This document shows positions 33,875-44,849 of a stretch of DNA of 64,000 nt, in pieces. Under the pieces are notes generated by a model, which worked only from the letters and a program-made list of their open reading frames with translations, was not told the origin of the DNA and did not search any database. This DNA is from Silene conica (lineage: Eukaryota; Streptophyta; Magnoliopsida; Caryophyllales; Caryophyllaceae), in assembly GCA_029255685.2 (NCBI GenBank), contig CM055318.2, forward strand, positions 14,575,001 through 14,639,000. Direction: 5' to 3'. Each line of letters begins with the position of its first letter. Positions within the stretch are counted from its first letter, which is position 1. A program made the position numbers and the translations under genes.

Positions 33875-34090
33875 ATTTTAATTAAAATTATTCTTTTTTT
33901 TTAATTTAGTTGTATTGACGTTGGTCTCCTAATATTATTCGTATTTTCCAGTTTCGTTCCATTCTTTTTTTTTTTGCAAGAAGGTTAGTCTCGATTGTAT
34001 TCATCCATATAGGGAATAGAAAGGAGATGGTTTCTTACAAAGCAAAAGCCACAAAAACGAAAGACGGACCAACACAAAAAGCTCGAACTT

Positions 34091-35716
34091 TCAGAGCATT
34101 ACATCAAGCCATCTACGAATATACATGTCAGAACTTGAGCTAAGGCGATTTTTAATGTCGAATTTAATATCCTTAATAACCTGATCCACTGGAGAAAAGC
34201 CGCCTCCGAAGATGTACCTGTTTCTCGCTCCCCAGATCCCATATACCAAGCTCGCAATGCAACAAACCATAATCTTAGTTCTCCAACGCTTTCTCGTCTT
34301 GTATTCCGTAATGGTGTAGAGCCAATTTTTCAGATCTATGACCGGATCCAGCCCAGGCATGCCAGCCCAAGTGACAATGTTATTCCAGATTTCTTTCGAG
34401 AAGGGACACCGGAAGAAGAGGTGTCTATGAGATTCTGCAGCCTGTTTGCAAAGGGTACATCGGTTCACGAATTGAAAGCCACGGTTGCAAATGTTGTCCA
34501 CAGTCGCTAGCTTATGTTGGACCGCTTGGGTCAGCACAATCCGATGCTTCGGTACAATCTCAGCAATGTGCAGGTGTTTTGTCCAGCCAAGAACTCTATT
34601 TTTGCCGCGAAAAAGGTGGTAAGCTTTGGTGACAGAAAACACACCTCTATGCGCGCAAGCATCCAGCTGTCTCATAGCATTCGTCGAATCTCCAGCTAAG
34701 CTGAGAAGGGCATCCTTTGTTTTTATGATCCCTTTCCAGCTCTCAGCATTATGGGGGAGGCATTGAGCATCCCAGATATGGCGATCCTTGAGGTTGTAGG
34801 CGCGAGACCAGCTCTCCCAAATACCAGTCCCATGATGAGTCAGATTCCATAGCCATTTGCACATGAGCGCTTTGTTCCAGCTGAGGAGTTCCTTGACATT
34901 AAAGCCTCCTTCCTTCCAAGGGGTACAAATCGAGCCCCAACTCTTGAAGACCATTTTACGTTTCCCATTATCGATCCCCCAGAAAAAATCTTTGCAAAGT
35001 TTGTTAACAAGTTTGGTGACATACCGGGGAAGCAGAAGAACGGAGCACCAGTAGTTTTCCAAACCAAAAACAACAGAGTTGATTAATTGCCGCTTACCGG
35101 CATAGGAGAGAAGGTTCCCAGTCCAACTTTGGATATATGATTGAATTTTGTCTAGCATGAGGTTGTACATATTTGGGGAGAGTCTGTCGGGGTTAAGAGT
35201 GATGCCCAAGTACCGAAACGGGAAAGAGTCCTCTTTGTAGCCAGTTAGGGAAGTAATTTGGCTTTTGACGTGGGTTTGAACACCCCCAAAATAGATGCTG
35301 GTCTTGGAGGGGTTAGCATGTAAGCCTGACACCCGAGCAAAATTTTCCAAGCATTGAGCAGCTGCGGCAATCGAGGGCACATCACCACGAAGGAACAACA
35401 TGAGATCATCCGCAAAAATAAGGTGGTTAAGTTTGAGTTTAGCACATTTGGGGTGGTAGGACACCTGGTTCATAGAATGGAGTCTTCGGAGCTGTCTTGA
35501 GAGCATTTCCATGCCTAAGACGAAAATGTAGGGAGACATGGGGTCCCCTTGCCTGATGCCCGCTTTCCCCGGGAAGAAACCACAGTGATACCCATTGATT
35601 TTGAGCGAGAACCAGGTAGAAGTAATGCATCCCATGATCCAAGTGACAAACATTTTTGGGAAGTTGAGGCCCAAAAGCAAGCATGTTACGAATAAAATCC
35701 CACTGAAGAGAGTCAA
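34091..35716 (-). CDS. LINE RT second half and C-terminal zinc-binding region
   Basis: Continues the RT after a frameshift near 35676-35690. Key motifs: KAGIRQGDPMSPYIFVLGME, the catalytic FADDLMLF, and RYLGITLNP. Near the C-terminus is the zf-RVT pattern (CTLCKQAAESHRHLFFRCPF) followed by a conserved WNNIVTWAG. Reverse transcription of the LINE RNA at the target would need both halves in frame, so this copy is probably inactive. Confidence 0.88.
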   Translation of the reverse strand: MTLFSGILFVTCLLLGLNFPKMFVTWIMGCITSTWFSLKINGYHCGFFPGKAGIRQGDPMSPYIFVLGMEMLSRQLRRLHSMNQVSYHPKCAKLKLNHLIFADDLMLFLRGDVPSIAAAAQCLENFARVSGLHANPSKTSIYFGGVQTHVKSQITSLTGYKEDSFPFRYLGITLNPDRLSPNMYNLMLDKIQSYIQSWTGNLLSYAGKRQLINSVVFGLENYWCSVLLLPRYVTKLVNKLCKDFFWGIDNGKRKMVFKSWGSICTPWKEGGFNVKELLSWNKALMCKWLWNLTHHGTGIWESWSRAYNLKDRHIWDAQCLPHNAESWKGIIKTKDALLSLAGDSTNAMRQLDACAHRGVFSVTKAYHLFRGKNRVLGWTKHLHIAEIVPKHRIVLTQAVQHKLATVDNICNRGFQFVNRCTLCKQAAESHRHLFFRCPFSKEIWNNIVTWAGMPGLDPVIDLKNWLYTITEYKTRKRWRTKIMVCCIASLVYGIWGARNRYIFGGGFSPVDQVIKDIKFDIKNRLSSSSDMYIRRWLDVML

Positions 35717-38700
35717 AAGCTTTTCGAATGTCGACTTTGATCAAGCACCTCGGAGTGGCAGCACCTTGATTGTATTTTTTGACGAGGTTCTGGGACATCA
35801 TGATATTTTCAAAAATGTTTCGCCCCTTAATAAAAGCGGCTTGCTCAATCCCCACAAGATCAGGAAGAACCTGTTTCAATCTGTTTGCCAAAATCTTGCT
35901 GATAGTTTTGTACACCACGGAGCAACAAGCAATAGGTCTGAAATCAAGGACAGAGGAAGGGACATCTTTTTTAGGGAGTAAAGCAAGGAGAGTAGTATTT
36001 ACCTTTTTCATCATCCTTCCCTTAGCAAAGAATTCATGGATAGCGGCACAAAAAGTCTCCTGAACCAAGTCCCAAGAGCCTTTGAAAAAAGCAGAAGAGA
36101 ATCCATCCTGGCCTGGGCTTTTGTTTGAGCCAATGCTAAAAAGCGCTTCCTTGATGTCACTATTGCTGATAGGGGCAATAAGGAGGGCAGCAGCATTTTC
36201 AGAGATCAAAGGACCAGACCGAAAAGTGGAATCATCAATGGGATCCGTGGGTGAAGTTTTGCCAAGCAGGTCAGAATAGTAATCCACAAAAGCTGCATTA
36301 ACATCATGTGTCCCGTGTCTTGTGGTACCATGTTTGTCATTGATAACCCCGATACTGCTCATGTGTTTCCTTTTGGCGATTTTTGCAAAGAAAAAGCTTG
36401 AAGAGCTATCACCTTTTTTAATGTTGTTAACTTTGGCCCGTTGAGAAAGCATGTCCATCTCAGTATTACTGAAGTCTTTATACTTTTTAATGAGTTCACG
36501 CTCAATGGAGATGAGGTTTGCATCAAACGGAGATGTCTGGAGATTAGCTTGGCATCTTTCAAGCTCTTTTTTGTTGCTTAATACCCGGTTGTTCATATCT
36601 GAGTAATCCATGGCATGGAGATTTTTAAGCGCTTTCTGAACCTCCTTGAGCTTAGCAAAAAGTTGGTAGGTGGGAGTTCCTTTACAGGGGGTGTCCCAGG
36701 CTCTTTTGATCATGGAAAAATATTGAGGGTGTTGCTGCCAAGCATTAAGAAAACTGAAGTGCTTCGGGGGCTTAGTAGCATTCTGTTCAATAGAGACAAA
36801 AAGAGGGGAGTGATCAGAGATACCTGGTGGTAAGCATTGAGCAAAAGAGGTTGTGAAAGCAGCAAGCCAGGGAGGGTTAATGAGGACCCTATCAAGCCTA
36901 GCCCAAGTTCTGGTGGAAGCTCCTTGCTTGTTGGACCAAGTAAACTCGGCTCCAGTGCTACGCATGTCATCTAAGTAGCACTTGGTCAAACAAACATTGA
37001 ACTCAAAAATGTCGTGGAGAGATGGCGGATTAGGTCCTATTCTTTCGTCGAGGGCACGAACCACATTGAAGTCGCCTAGCACGATCCAAGGTTGATTCAG
37101 AGAGGAGACTGAGAGAAGCACGTCCCAAAGCCTAGCACGATCCCGTGCATCATTCATCCCGTAAACAAAAGAAATAGCAACTCTGGTATTGCTGGATTTG
37201 GAAGTGGATGTGCAGTGAATGATTTGGCTGTGAACAACTACGTCTGATATCAACACGGTAGATGGTTTGTAGAACAACCAAATCCTCCCATGGTGATTAT
37301 TGCTGAGAATATGGTAGTTGGGGAATTTATTCATAATGCTTTTCTCTTTATTAACCTTGACATGAGTCTCAATTAAACCAAAAATGTCAAGGTTGTGACT
37401 ACGCAAAAAATTAATAACCTCCTTATGTTTTAGGTGGTCATTGAACCCCCTAATGTTCCAAGATGCAATCCGCATTTTGATCTGGGGGGGGGGGGGTGGG
37501 TCCTGAACTTCCACTAGGCCTAAAGCGGCATCATTGATAAAGTTTTCAGCCATGTCATCCTCCGTGAGAAGGGAGAATTGGTTTTGTGTTGGTGTTTCCT
37601 TAGGTTGGGCAGACTTGGGTGGTGTGTTAAGGCGGTTGGTTGTTTTGCTTGGGGTGTTAAAACCCTCATCCACATCGTTGCTGAGGTGGTGTTCTTTGTT
37701 TCCATCCATTTCTTCATTGTCCGGAACAGTTTCAGCCATTTCAGCCATTTTTGGTGGGTTTGTTGGCTGTTTTCCAGCCATTTTAGGCTCCTTGGGCTTC
37801 CAAACAGCAGTTGGGGGGGCATTCTTGTTGTGCCTACAGTGGGTGTCAGTGTGCCCCATCTTTTTGCAGCACCCACAGTAGTACGGCTTCCATTCATAGG
37901 TTATTTTTTGAGTAATCTGACCGTGGAAAGGTGAATTTATGATAACTTGTTCTGGGAGATCAGCGGATACGTCAGCTTCCACCAGGACTCTGGCAAAGGA
38001 AAGCCTTGCCTTTGAGGTAGTAGTTAAATCTGCATACATTGGTTTACCAACTTTACTAGCGAGCTTACTCAACACAACATCAGACCAAAGTAATGGATCA
38101 AGGTCCGGGAAAAGGATCCAAATAGGAACTATAGAGATTTTATCAATCTCTTGTGAGAAATTTGGTGTCCACTGTTTCAGAATGAGAGAATTGTTGCCCA
38201 TGGCCCAAGGTCCCCCTCTTAAGACTTCTTCAAGATCAGTTTTGTTAGGGAACCGAAGGGAGAACCACCCCTTCCTATAGTATTGAACTACGGGCTGAGA
38301 GACATGGTTCCATGCCTTAGATGTGTACGCTTGAATTTGAGCAACAGTGGGTCTAGCCCCAAGAATGTTGCACATTAAAGTGTTCTCCCAGAATTTAAGT
38401 TCGTCCGCGACATCGTCCTCGCATATTGTAATCTCTGTGGATGAGGCGCTGTGTTCACAATAGTGGAGGCTCATTCCCGGTTGAGCTTTAGCCACCTTGT
38501 TCCATCCCATGGCAGGGGCAGGGGTTGGGGTTGGAAGCCTCTTATCAAGACCAGCCCCATTCCTGTGTTCGACCAAACCAGAAGGGGTGTGCCCATTCCC
38601 AGTACCCAGAGGTTGCCCATTAACATTCACGGCAGTATCAGAATTACCCAGAACAGAATCATTACCAACAGACGCAGTATTCACCCCCGCGCCGGAAACC

Positions 38701-39137
38701 TGCTTATTGACATTCAACCCAGCACCAAGTTCCATAATGCCCAAGTTTACTTCAGTACTACTCAGATGGTCATCATTAATAAGATCAATATCCAAGTTTG
38801 TAACATTCCCAGACTCCATAATACCCAGATTAACACCATTGATACCCAAATTAACCTCATTACCAGACTTAGAGTTTCGATTATCAACTTCAGGGAGCGA
38901 GCTAATTGGTTCGATTTCAATACTAAGGTCGTCGCCCTCAGCTCTAAGGGAATTAATAACCGATTTAAAAGTTTTTGGTCTCGATTGGGATCGAAAAGCA
39001 GACGAAATTACCTCATTAATTGAAAGTGGGGAACGAGAACAAGCGCCTGTGACTTCCTGAGCTTCATCGGAAACGCGATTGGGGGAGAGCTGTTGCTGTT
39101 GTTGCCGTCCACGACCACGGCCGCGCGGCCGCGCCAT
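35439..39137 (-). CDS. LINE ORF1/ORF2 joined frame (DUF4283, zinc knuckle, endonuclease, RT start)
   Basis: 1232 residues. Basic start (MARPRGRGRGRQQQQQ), DUF4283-type RNA-binding region at about 245-400, a zinc knuckle-like CGCCKKMGHTDTHCRHN near 420, then a proline run encoded by 13 Cs on this strand (37484-37496), and at about 555 the apurinic endonuclease domain (MRIASWNIRGF; Glu in LIETH; GDFNVV; SDHSPL). RT begins near 1000 (KSPGQDGFSSAFFK; DFRPIACCSV; DIRKAFDSLQW). ORF1 and ORF2 are usually separate in plant L1 elements; here the homopolymer joins them, and a length change there would separate them. Confidence 0.88.
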   Translation of the reverse strand: MARPRGRGRGRQQQQQLSPNRVSDEAQEVTGACSRSPLSINEVISSAFRSQSRPKTFKSVINSLRAEGDDLSIEIEPISSLPEVDNRNSKSGNEVNLGINGVNLGIMESGNVTNLDIDLINDDHLSSTEVNLGIMELGAGLNVNKQVSGAGVNTASVGNDSVLGNSDTAVNVNGQPLGTGNGHTPSGLVEHRNGAGLDKRLPTPTPAPAMGWNKVAKAQPGMSLHYCEHSASSTEITICEDDVADELKFWENTLMCNILGARPTVAQIQAYTSKAWNHVSQPVVQYYRKGWFSLRFPNKTDLEEVLRGGPWAMGNNSLILKQWTPNFSQEIDKISIVPIWILFPDLDPLLWSDVVLSKLASKVGKPMYADLTTTSKARLSFARVLVEADVSADLPEQVIINSPFHGQITQKITYEWKPYYCGCCKKMGHTDTHCRHNKNAPPTAVWKPKEPKMAGKQPTNPPKMAEMAETVPDNEEMDGNKEHHLSNDVDEGFNTPSKTTNRLNTPPKSAQPKETPTQNQFSLLTEDDMAENFINDAALGLVEVQDPPPPPQIKMRIASWNIRGFNDHLKHKEVINFLRSHNLDIFGLIETHVKVNKEKSIMNKFPNYHILSNNHHGRIWLFYKPSTVLISDVVVHSQIIHCTSTSKSSNTRVAISFVYGMNDARDRARLWDVLLSVSSLNQPWIVLGDFNVVRALDERIGPNPPSLHDIFEFNVCLTKCYLDDMRSTGAEFTWSNKQGASTRTWARLDRVLINPPWLAAFTTSFAQCLPPGISDHSPLFVSIEQNATKPPKHFSFLNAWQQHPQYFSMIKRAWDTPCKGTPTYQLFAKLKEVQKALKNLHAMDYSDMNNRVLSNKKELERCQANLQTSPFDANLISIERELIKKYKDFSNTEMDMLSQRAKVNNIKKGDSSSSFFFAKIAKRKHMSSIGVINDKHGTTRHGTHDVNAAFVDYYSDLLGKTSPTDPIDDSTFRSGPLISENAAALLIAPISNSDIKEALFSIGSNKSPGQDGFSSAFFKGSWDLVQETFCAAIHEFFAKGRMMKKVNTTLLALLPKKDVPSSVLDFRPIACCSVVYKTISKILANRLKQVLPDLVGIEQAAFIKGRNIFENIMMSQNLVKKYNQGAATPRCLIKVDIRKAFDSLQWDFIRNMLAFGPQLPKNVCHLDHGMHYFYLVLAQNQWVSLWFLPGESGHQARGPHVSLHFRLRHGNALKTAPKTPFYEPGVLPPQMC

Positions 39138-39243
39138 GCGCAGAGCTGTCGGAAGAGAGAACGCGATTTGGGGATGAAATCACCTCAGAATCGCAAATCG
39201 CCTGCTGCTTCTCTCTCTTCGTTATTCCAATTACTAATCTCTC

Positions 39244-40479
39244 TTCGTTCCATTCTACGTATTTATAAGTTCTCATTTAATAGTTAACGATTCCACAAAT
39301 TGAACGAGTTTTAAAATATAAAACCGACTAATTCTACGCGACTACTCAAATTACGATTTCCCCACATCTTATTAAAATCTAAAATAAAAAAAGTCAAATT
39401 AAACAAACTTTTCGATTTCTCCATTTCTAGCATTTTCAATGCATAATCATTACATTTTTGTGTGTCTCAATGCAACTCTTTTTTTTTGTTCAGTTTTTTC
39501 AGTCAGCATTAATTAGCCGTAATTAGCCGTAATTAGCTGTCAATAACTATATTTATAATAAAACTTAAATTATTTTTAATTGCTAAAACCAACGTCCAAA
39601 TATTTTATTAATAAATGATATTACTGCATCAAATATTTGCAAATGACGATTCCATAATTTATACTTAACGATTTAACTTATTAATAGACGATAACTTAAT
39701 TTCAACAAGTCTTATATTTTAAAACTAACTTTTTCGACAAAAAAACTATTAAAAATAATATGTCTTACTCCGTATTATATTTGTGTAAGATTTAGTAAAC
39801 TTAATAAATAACGACTTTGAATAAGATTTTTCGTAGGTCTTTTTAATTTTCCGTGCATACTATATTAGATTTTCCGTTCCTAATTTATTATTCTGGAAAT
39901 CTTGCAAAATGATACGACTTTCAATTTTACAAATTTAGAATTCAATTCGAATAAATAAAACGACTTTCAAATTTATAACATTACAAGTTCTAAAAAACGA
40001 CTACACAAATTCACTAGCAGACAAAAGGGTATTGAATTTATTTAGAAATTAAATTACAACTTCCAAAATTAATTACCTTTTTATTTTTAAAATAAATAAA
40101 ACTTCAACCGAAAGGGTAATGTATTGGCTCGTACAAATTAAATTAAAAACAAATTCGATTGATTATTATAGAACATGCGAAACTATTTTAATGAGATGTT
40201 ATTTTTTAACAATTTCTTTTCATTTTTAATCACTTGTTATTTTTTGAACATGCAACTACTTTACCAAATCAAATTTCAATTTTTTAATTACTCTACTTTT
40301 AATAATTTAGTAGAACATGTTAATGTAAATCATTCAAGTAAAACACTATAAATTACCAACAAATCAAAACATGCAAAAAAACCCAAACAAAATCCACCAA
40401 AATATTCATTCATATTAAAACTAAATATTACATTTACATAATAAAAAGTAAATACTAAAACCGAAAAAATTTAAAAAAA
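39244..40479. other. Arm spacer between LINE and copy D
   Basis: AT-rich spacer with no gene; matches 44460-45180 inverted and resembles 41190-42440 directly. Confidence 0.5.
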
Positions 40480-40752
40480 CTACAACCTACTAACACGATC
40501 CTTCAAACTACTAACTTTTGCAAGGTAATCTTCTAAATTCACACTGTAATATTCGTACGCCAGCATCAACAGAAAGATGATAGTTTGGAGTGCTTCATGA
40601 GCACCCGGAATCCCTAGATCACAACCCAGGTTTCGGAATTCCATCACCAAAACCACCTTCCTCAACAGGGACAACTGGTCCTCACGAGTCTCGCTTATTG
40701 CATCCTCGTAGGATTGGATCAACTTAGCCATGTCTGACTTAAGAGCTTCCAT
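40480..40752 (-). CDS. 90-residue helical protein, copy D
   Basis: MEALKSDMAKLIQSYEDAIS to SSLKDRVSRL, 90 residues. The frame is open upstream to 40839, but the family start at 40752 is preferred. Forms a sub-group with copy E (DMAKLI, SYEDAI, VMEFRNLG, YEY, NLE(D/E)YL) distinct from B/G and C/F. Conserved EFRN, GAHEALQ and LKDR remain. Lies in the spacer between the two inverted arms. Confidence 0.68.
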   Translation of the reverse strand: MEALKSDMAKLIQSYEDAISETREDQLSLLRKVVLVMEFRNLGCDLGIPGAHEALQTIIFLLMLAYEYYSVNLEDYLAKVSSLKDRVSRL

Positions 40753-42445
40753 TTTTTTAGGGTTAGAGTTTTGAGGGAAAGGAAAAGGAGGGGAGGGTTT
40801 CCAGAGAAAAGTCAAAGTAACTTTTAGAGAGAAGGACAAACTCAGGATAAGTGACCTTTAGGTAGTGAAAGGATGAGATTTGGATGGATTTTTGTACTTG
40901 ACTAACAATTTAAAAATACACTTTTGTATTTTAAATGAACGGCTAGGATTTCATCTCAATTAAACTTTTTTTTAAAATAAAAAATTATGTGTGTCTCAAT
41001 ACTTATCACTTTTGTGTCGTCTTATCGTCTGAAAATACTTATCGTCTAACTTAAAATGATCCGATCCTATCGTAAATTTTAATTTTGGTATAAATCGACT
41101 GCGTTGCAAAATGTAACAAATTATGGATTTTAAAGATTTTTTCTTATTTCGATTATTCTCTATAAATAAACCGTCATTACTTGTTAGTTTCCAGTTTCGT
41201 CCCATTCTACGTATTTATAAGTTTTCATGATTCCATTATTTGTGTTATTAATAGATGATTCCAATTACTGCATACTATATACTTTATACAAACAAGTTAA
41301 TTAAATAAAGAAGTAAATTAAATAAGTAACTAACTCCTCGAATTCCCTAGGCCTTTATACAATTAACAAGTATTTAATAAAAAGTTACGGCCACGAAATT
41401 ACAATTAACGAGGATTTTCCGTTAACAGTATACGATTCCATCATTTTGACGAGTTTTAAATTTTAAACAAGACATTTTATACGAAATGACTACGCAAATT
41501 ACGAATTCCCCAAATCTTATTAAAATTAAAAATAAAACAAGTCAGAATTAAGCAACTTCTCGATTTCTCCATTTCTTTTCTTTTTCCATGCAAAATCATT
41601 AAAATTTCGGTTTAACAGTGCTAATTAATGATTGTATCTTTTAATCTTCTACGAATTAAATTTCAATTTGAATTAAATTTTAATTTGAATTTGAAAAAAA
41701 TTTGAATTTGAATTTAAATTAAATTTTACAATTTCGGTTTACCAATTTGAATTTGAATTTTACAAAGTTAAAATTAAATTTACAAATTCGAATTTTACAA
41801 AGTTACAATTAATTATACAAAATTGTTTTTTACGTTCATACTAATAAGATTCTGCTCAATCTTTTTAAATGGAAAACTTTGAATGAATTTTACAAAGTTA
41901 AAAATTAATTTGGAATTAATAACACGACTTTCAGTTTTCTAAAATTACAACTACAAAAAAACGACTATACAAATTCACTAGCAGACGAAAGGATTTTCAA
42001 TTTATTTTGAAAATTAAATTACAACTTAAAAATTTAATTACTTTTTAGTTTTTTTTAAAAAAAACTGTAACGAATTGAAATGAGTACTTAATTTATTTAG
42101 AAATTAAATTAAAAAGAAATTCAATTGATTTAATAAAACATGCAAAACTATTTCAACGAGTTGTTAATTTTTTACAGTTTCTTTTCAATTTTAACCCGTT
42201 GTTCTTTTTTAGCATGAAACTACTATTCAAAATCAATTTTCGACTTTTTAATGAGTCTACTTTTAATAATTTAAAAGAACATCGATCTAAAGGTAAATGA
42301 CTAAAGTAAAACACTAACAATTACCAACAAATCAAAACTTGAAAAAAACCCCAAACAAAATCCAACAAAATATTCATTCAAATTAACACTGCATACTATA
42401 TTTACATACTAAAAAAAAAATATAAAACCGAAAAAGAAAAAAAAC

Positions 42446-42718
42446 CTACAACCTCCTAAGACGCTCCTTCAAACTAGTAACTTCTGAAAGGTACTCTTCT
42501 AAATTGATCTCTAAATATTCGTAAGACAGCAGCAAGAGATAGATGGTTGGTTGGAGTTCTTCAACAGCACCCGGAAACCCTAGAGCATAACCCAGGTTTC
42601 GGAATTCCATCACCGAAACCACCTCCCTCAACAGGGACAGCTGCTCCGAAAGAATATTGCGGATTGCATCCTCGTAGGACTCGATTAACTTGGCCATGTC
42701 CAACTTAAGAGCATCCAT
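42446..42718 (-). CDS. 90-residue helical protein, copy E
   Basis: MDALKLDMAKLIESYEDAIR to TSLKERLRRL, 90 residues. Tandem duplicate of the D unit at about 2 kb distance in the same orientation. Carries several changes at family positions (GAVEELQ in place of GAHEALQ; GYALGF in place of GCxLGI) but no indel. Upstream 110-bp repeats (42858-43130) extend its promoter region. Confidence 0.66.
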   Translation of the reverse strand: MDALKLDMAKLIESYEDAIRNILSEQLSLLREVVSVMEFRNLGYALGFPGAVEELQPTIYLLLLSYEYLEINLEEYLSEVTSLKERLRRL

Positions 42719-42857
42719 TTTTGTAGGGTTTTAGGGTTTTGAGTGAAAGAAAAGGGGAGGGGATGGTTTGAAGAGAGAGGTAAAAGTAGTTTTTTAGAGA
42801 GAATGAGAAAGTCAGGAAATGAGTGACGTTTTGGTCTTTTAGAAGTGAAAGGATGTG

Positions 42858-43130
42858 ACTTGGATGAACTTTTGTACTTGACTAAAAATTAAAAAAAAGA
42901 CTATTAGAATTTAAATGAACGGCTACGATTTCATTTCAAACTTAGGGTTTCAATTAAAAATATTAAAACTTGGATGGACTTTTGTACTTGACTAAAAATT
43001 AAAAAATAGACTATTAGAATTTAAATGAACGGCTACGATTTCATTTCAAACTTAGGGTTTCAATTAAAAATATTAAAACTTGGATTGACTTTTGTACTTG
43101 ACTTGGATGGACTTTTGTACTTCACTAACA
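42858..43130. repeat. 110-bp tandem repeat upstream of copy E
   Basis: Just over two units of 110 bp starting ACTTGGATG(A/G)ACTTTTGT and containing ATGAACGGCTACGATTTCAT. A single related unit stands upstream of copy D near 40880-40960, so it is part of the promoter block. Confidence 0.85.
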
Positions 43131-43140
43131 ATTAAAAAAT

Positions 43141-44093
43141 CGAAATTACTTTTTCACATACGGACTTTACTCTTTCACATACGTTTTTTCATAAAATTTC
43201 CTTCTTCTACCCTTTTCCTAAACCTACTCTCCTTCCTAAACCAAAACTCTCTTTTCTAAACCTAAACAAAAACAACTCATAAATATGAGATTTTACCTTA
43301 CAATTTAATCAATTACTCTAAAAACGTAAACAATGGATTACAATTCTTTGCATTGCACATGTTTGGGTTTGCATGATTGGAGATTTATAAATTTTAGATT
43401 TGGAAGCAGGTGCACCATGATTGATGACGCTCTTTTTTATATCACCGCAACACTCTTGATTATTTCTCTTCTTTTTAGTTAATTGTGTGATTAATCTTCA
43501 TAATCCCAATTTTAAATGTTGAGGTTCCATAACTTTGAAGAAAAATGTGAAATTTAACCAATTATTTTTTTCAATTGAAACTGAAAAATTCAATTTCATT
43601 CCATTTATACATTTATATGCATACAATAAAATTTATTATAAATTTAAAATATTTTATGCAATAATTGAATAGAAGGGGAAAGGTCGCTACATGACGGCGG
43701 TGACGGGGTGCGCGGCAGGAGAAAGTTGCGCGGCCGGAGGAGGGGGAAAGGGCGGCGACATGACGGCGGTGACGGGGGTGGGCAGCAGGAGAAGGTTGTG
43801 CGGCAGGAGGAGGGGGAAGGGGCGGCAGGAGGGTGTGAGTTGCGCGGCAGAAGGAGGAGGAAATGGCGGCGACGGAGCTGTGATATGCCGGCGGTGACGG
43901 AGGGGCGGCGGCGGAGTTGTGAACGGAGTTGATGACGGAGGAACGGTGAGTCGGTGAACGGATTAGTTGGTTTAAGAGGATGAAGAGGGAGAAAAATAAA
44001 ATTAATGGAGTGGATGTTAAAAAAAATGACAAGGGTAGGATGGTAAAAATCGTATGTGAAAAAGTAAAATCCGTATGTGAAAAAGCATGTCCC
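43141..44093. mobile_element. MULE-like insertion with GC-rich core
   Basis: 953 bp with inverted ends (CTTTTTCACATACGGA-type, about 45 bp) and a 9-bp duplication TTAAAAAAT (43132-43140, 44094-44102). The core 43680-43970 is an unusual GC-rich stretch built of GCGGCAGGAGGAGGGG-like units. A 139-codon frame across it on minus is proline- and serine-rich and probably not a gene. Confidence 0.8.
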
Positions 44094-44775
44094 TTAAAAA
44101 ATACGTAGACTATTGCAATTTGAAGTTGTACTTTGTAATATTAATTCGAAATTAATTTTAACTTTGTAATATTGAAGGTTTTTTCATTTAAAAAGATTGA
44201 GCAGAATATTATAAGTATGAACGTAAAATTCAAATTTGTATAATTAATTTTAACTTTGTAAAATTCAAATTTGTATAGTCGGTGCACTTCACTAATTCGG
44301 AGAAGATTAAAAGATACCATCATTAATTTGCATTGAGAAACCGAAAATCTAATGTAAGTCTTATGGAGTTCGAGGAGTTAGTTCTTTATTAAATTTACTA
44401 ATTTATCTTTAACCATCTTGACAATTTCTACAACGTAAATAAATCAATAACACGAATTATAACTACATATGAACAAAATAGTTTTTCATGTTTTATTAAA
44501 ATCAATCGAATTTGTTATTAATTTAATTTGTAAGTAAATTCAATACCCTTTTGGTTAAAGTTTCTTTTATTTTAAAAATAAGAATGTAATTAATTTTAGA
44601 AGTTGTAATTTAATATTTAAATAAATTCAATAGCCTTTCGTCTGCTACTGAATTTCTGTAGTCGTTTTGGTTAAAGTTTGTTTTATTTTAAAAATATTAG
44701 TCATTTTGTATAAATTAATGGTAATTTCTGGGTAATTATAAAATGAATATTATATTTGTAATTAACAAAATTTGT

Positions 44776-44849
44776 TGACGTCATTTTTTTTTTATTAATA
44801 AAATTCGTTGACGTCATTTTTTTTTTATTAACATAATTTGTTGACGTCA
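44776..44849. promoter_or_regulatory. Three TGACGTCA palindromes spaced 33 bp
   Basis: TGACGTCA at 44776-44783, 44809-44816 and 44842-44849, each in a tandem unit with a T run. TGACGTCA is the classic bZIP (TGA/CRE) site. They lie in the spacer downstream of copy F. A regulatory role is inferred. Confidence 0.5.

Larger units (their letters stand above)
33965..39243 (-). mobile_element. L1-type LINE, close to full length
   Basis: 5.3 kb non-LTR retrotransposon on minus. A poly-A tail (T run at 33965-33975) ends it on the left. A 12-13 bp duplication TTCGTTCCATTCT stands at 33953-33965 and 39244-39256. The 5' end lies only about 105 bp before the first ATG. The related spacer at 41190-41215 shows the uninterrupted target. 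Contains ORF1-type and ORF2-type domains with a single frameshift in RT. Confidence 0.92.
30237..40200 (+). repeat. Left inverted arm of the MULE interior
   Basis: Reverse complement of 44460-48257 with good identity, interrupted by a MULE-like MITE (30878-31428) and a LINE (33965-39243). Without these it is about 4.1 kb. It contains 90-residue gene copies B and C. The match covers promoters, genes and AT-rich spacers, so the whole block was duplicated. Confidence 0.85.

Noticed and set aside
43613-44032. 139-codon Pro/Ser/Ala-rich frame on minus
   Set aside because: Arises from the GC-rich repeat core of a MULE-like insertion; no domain and no leader.
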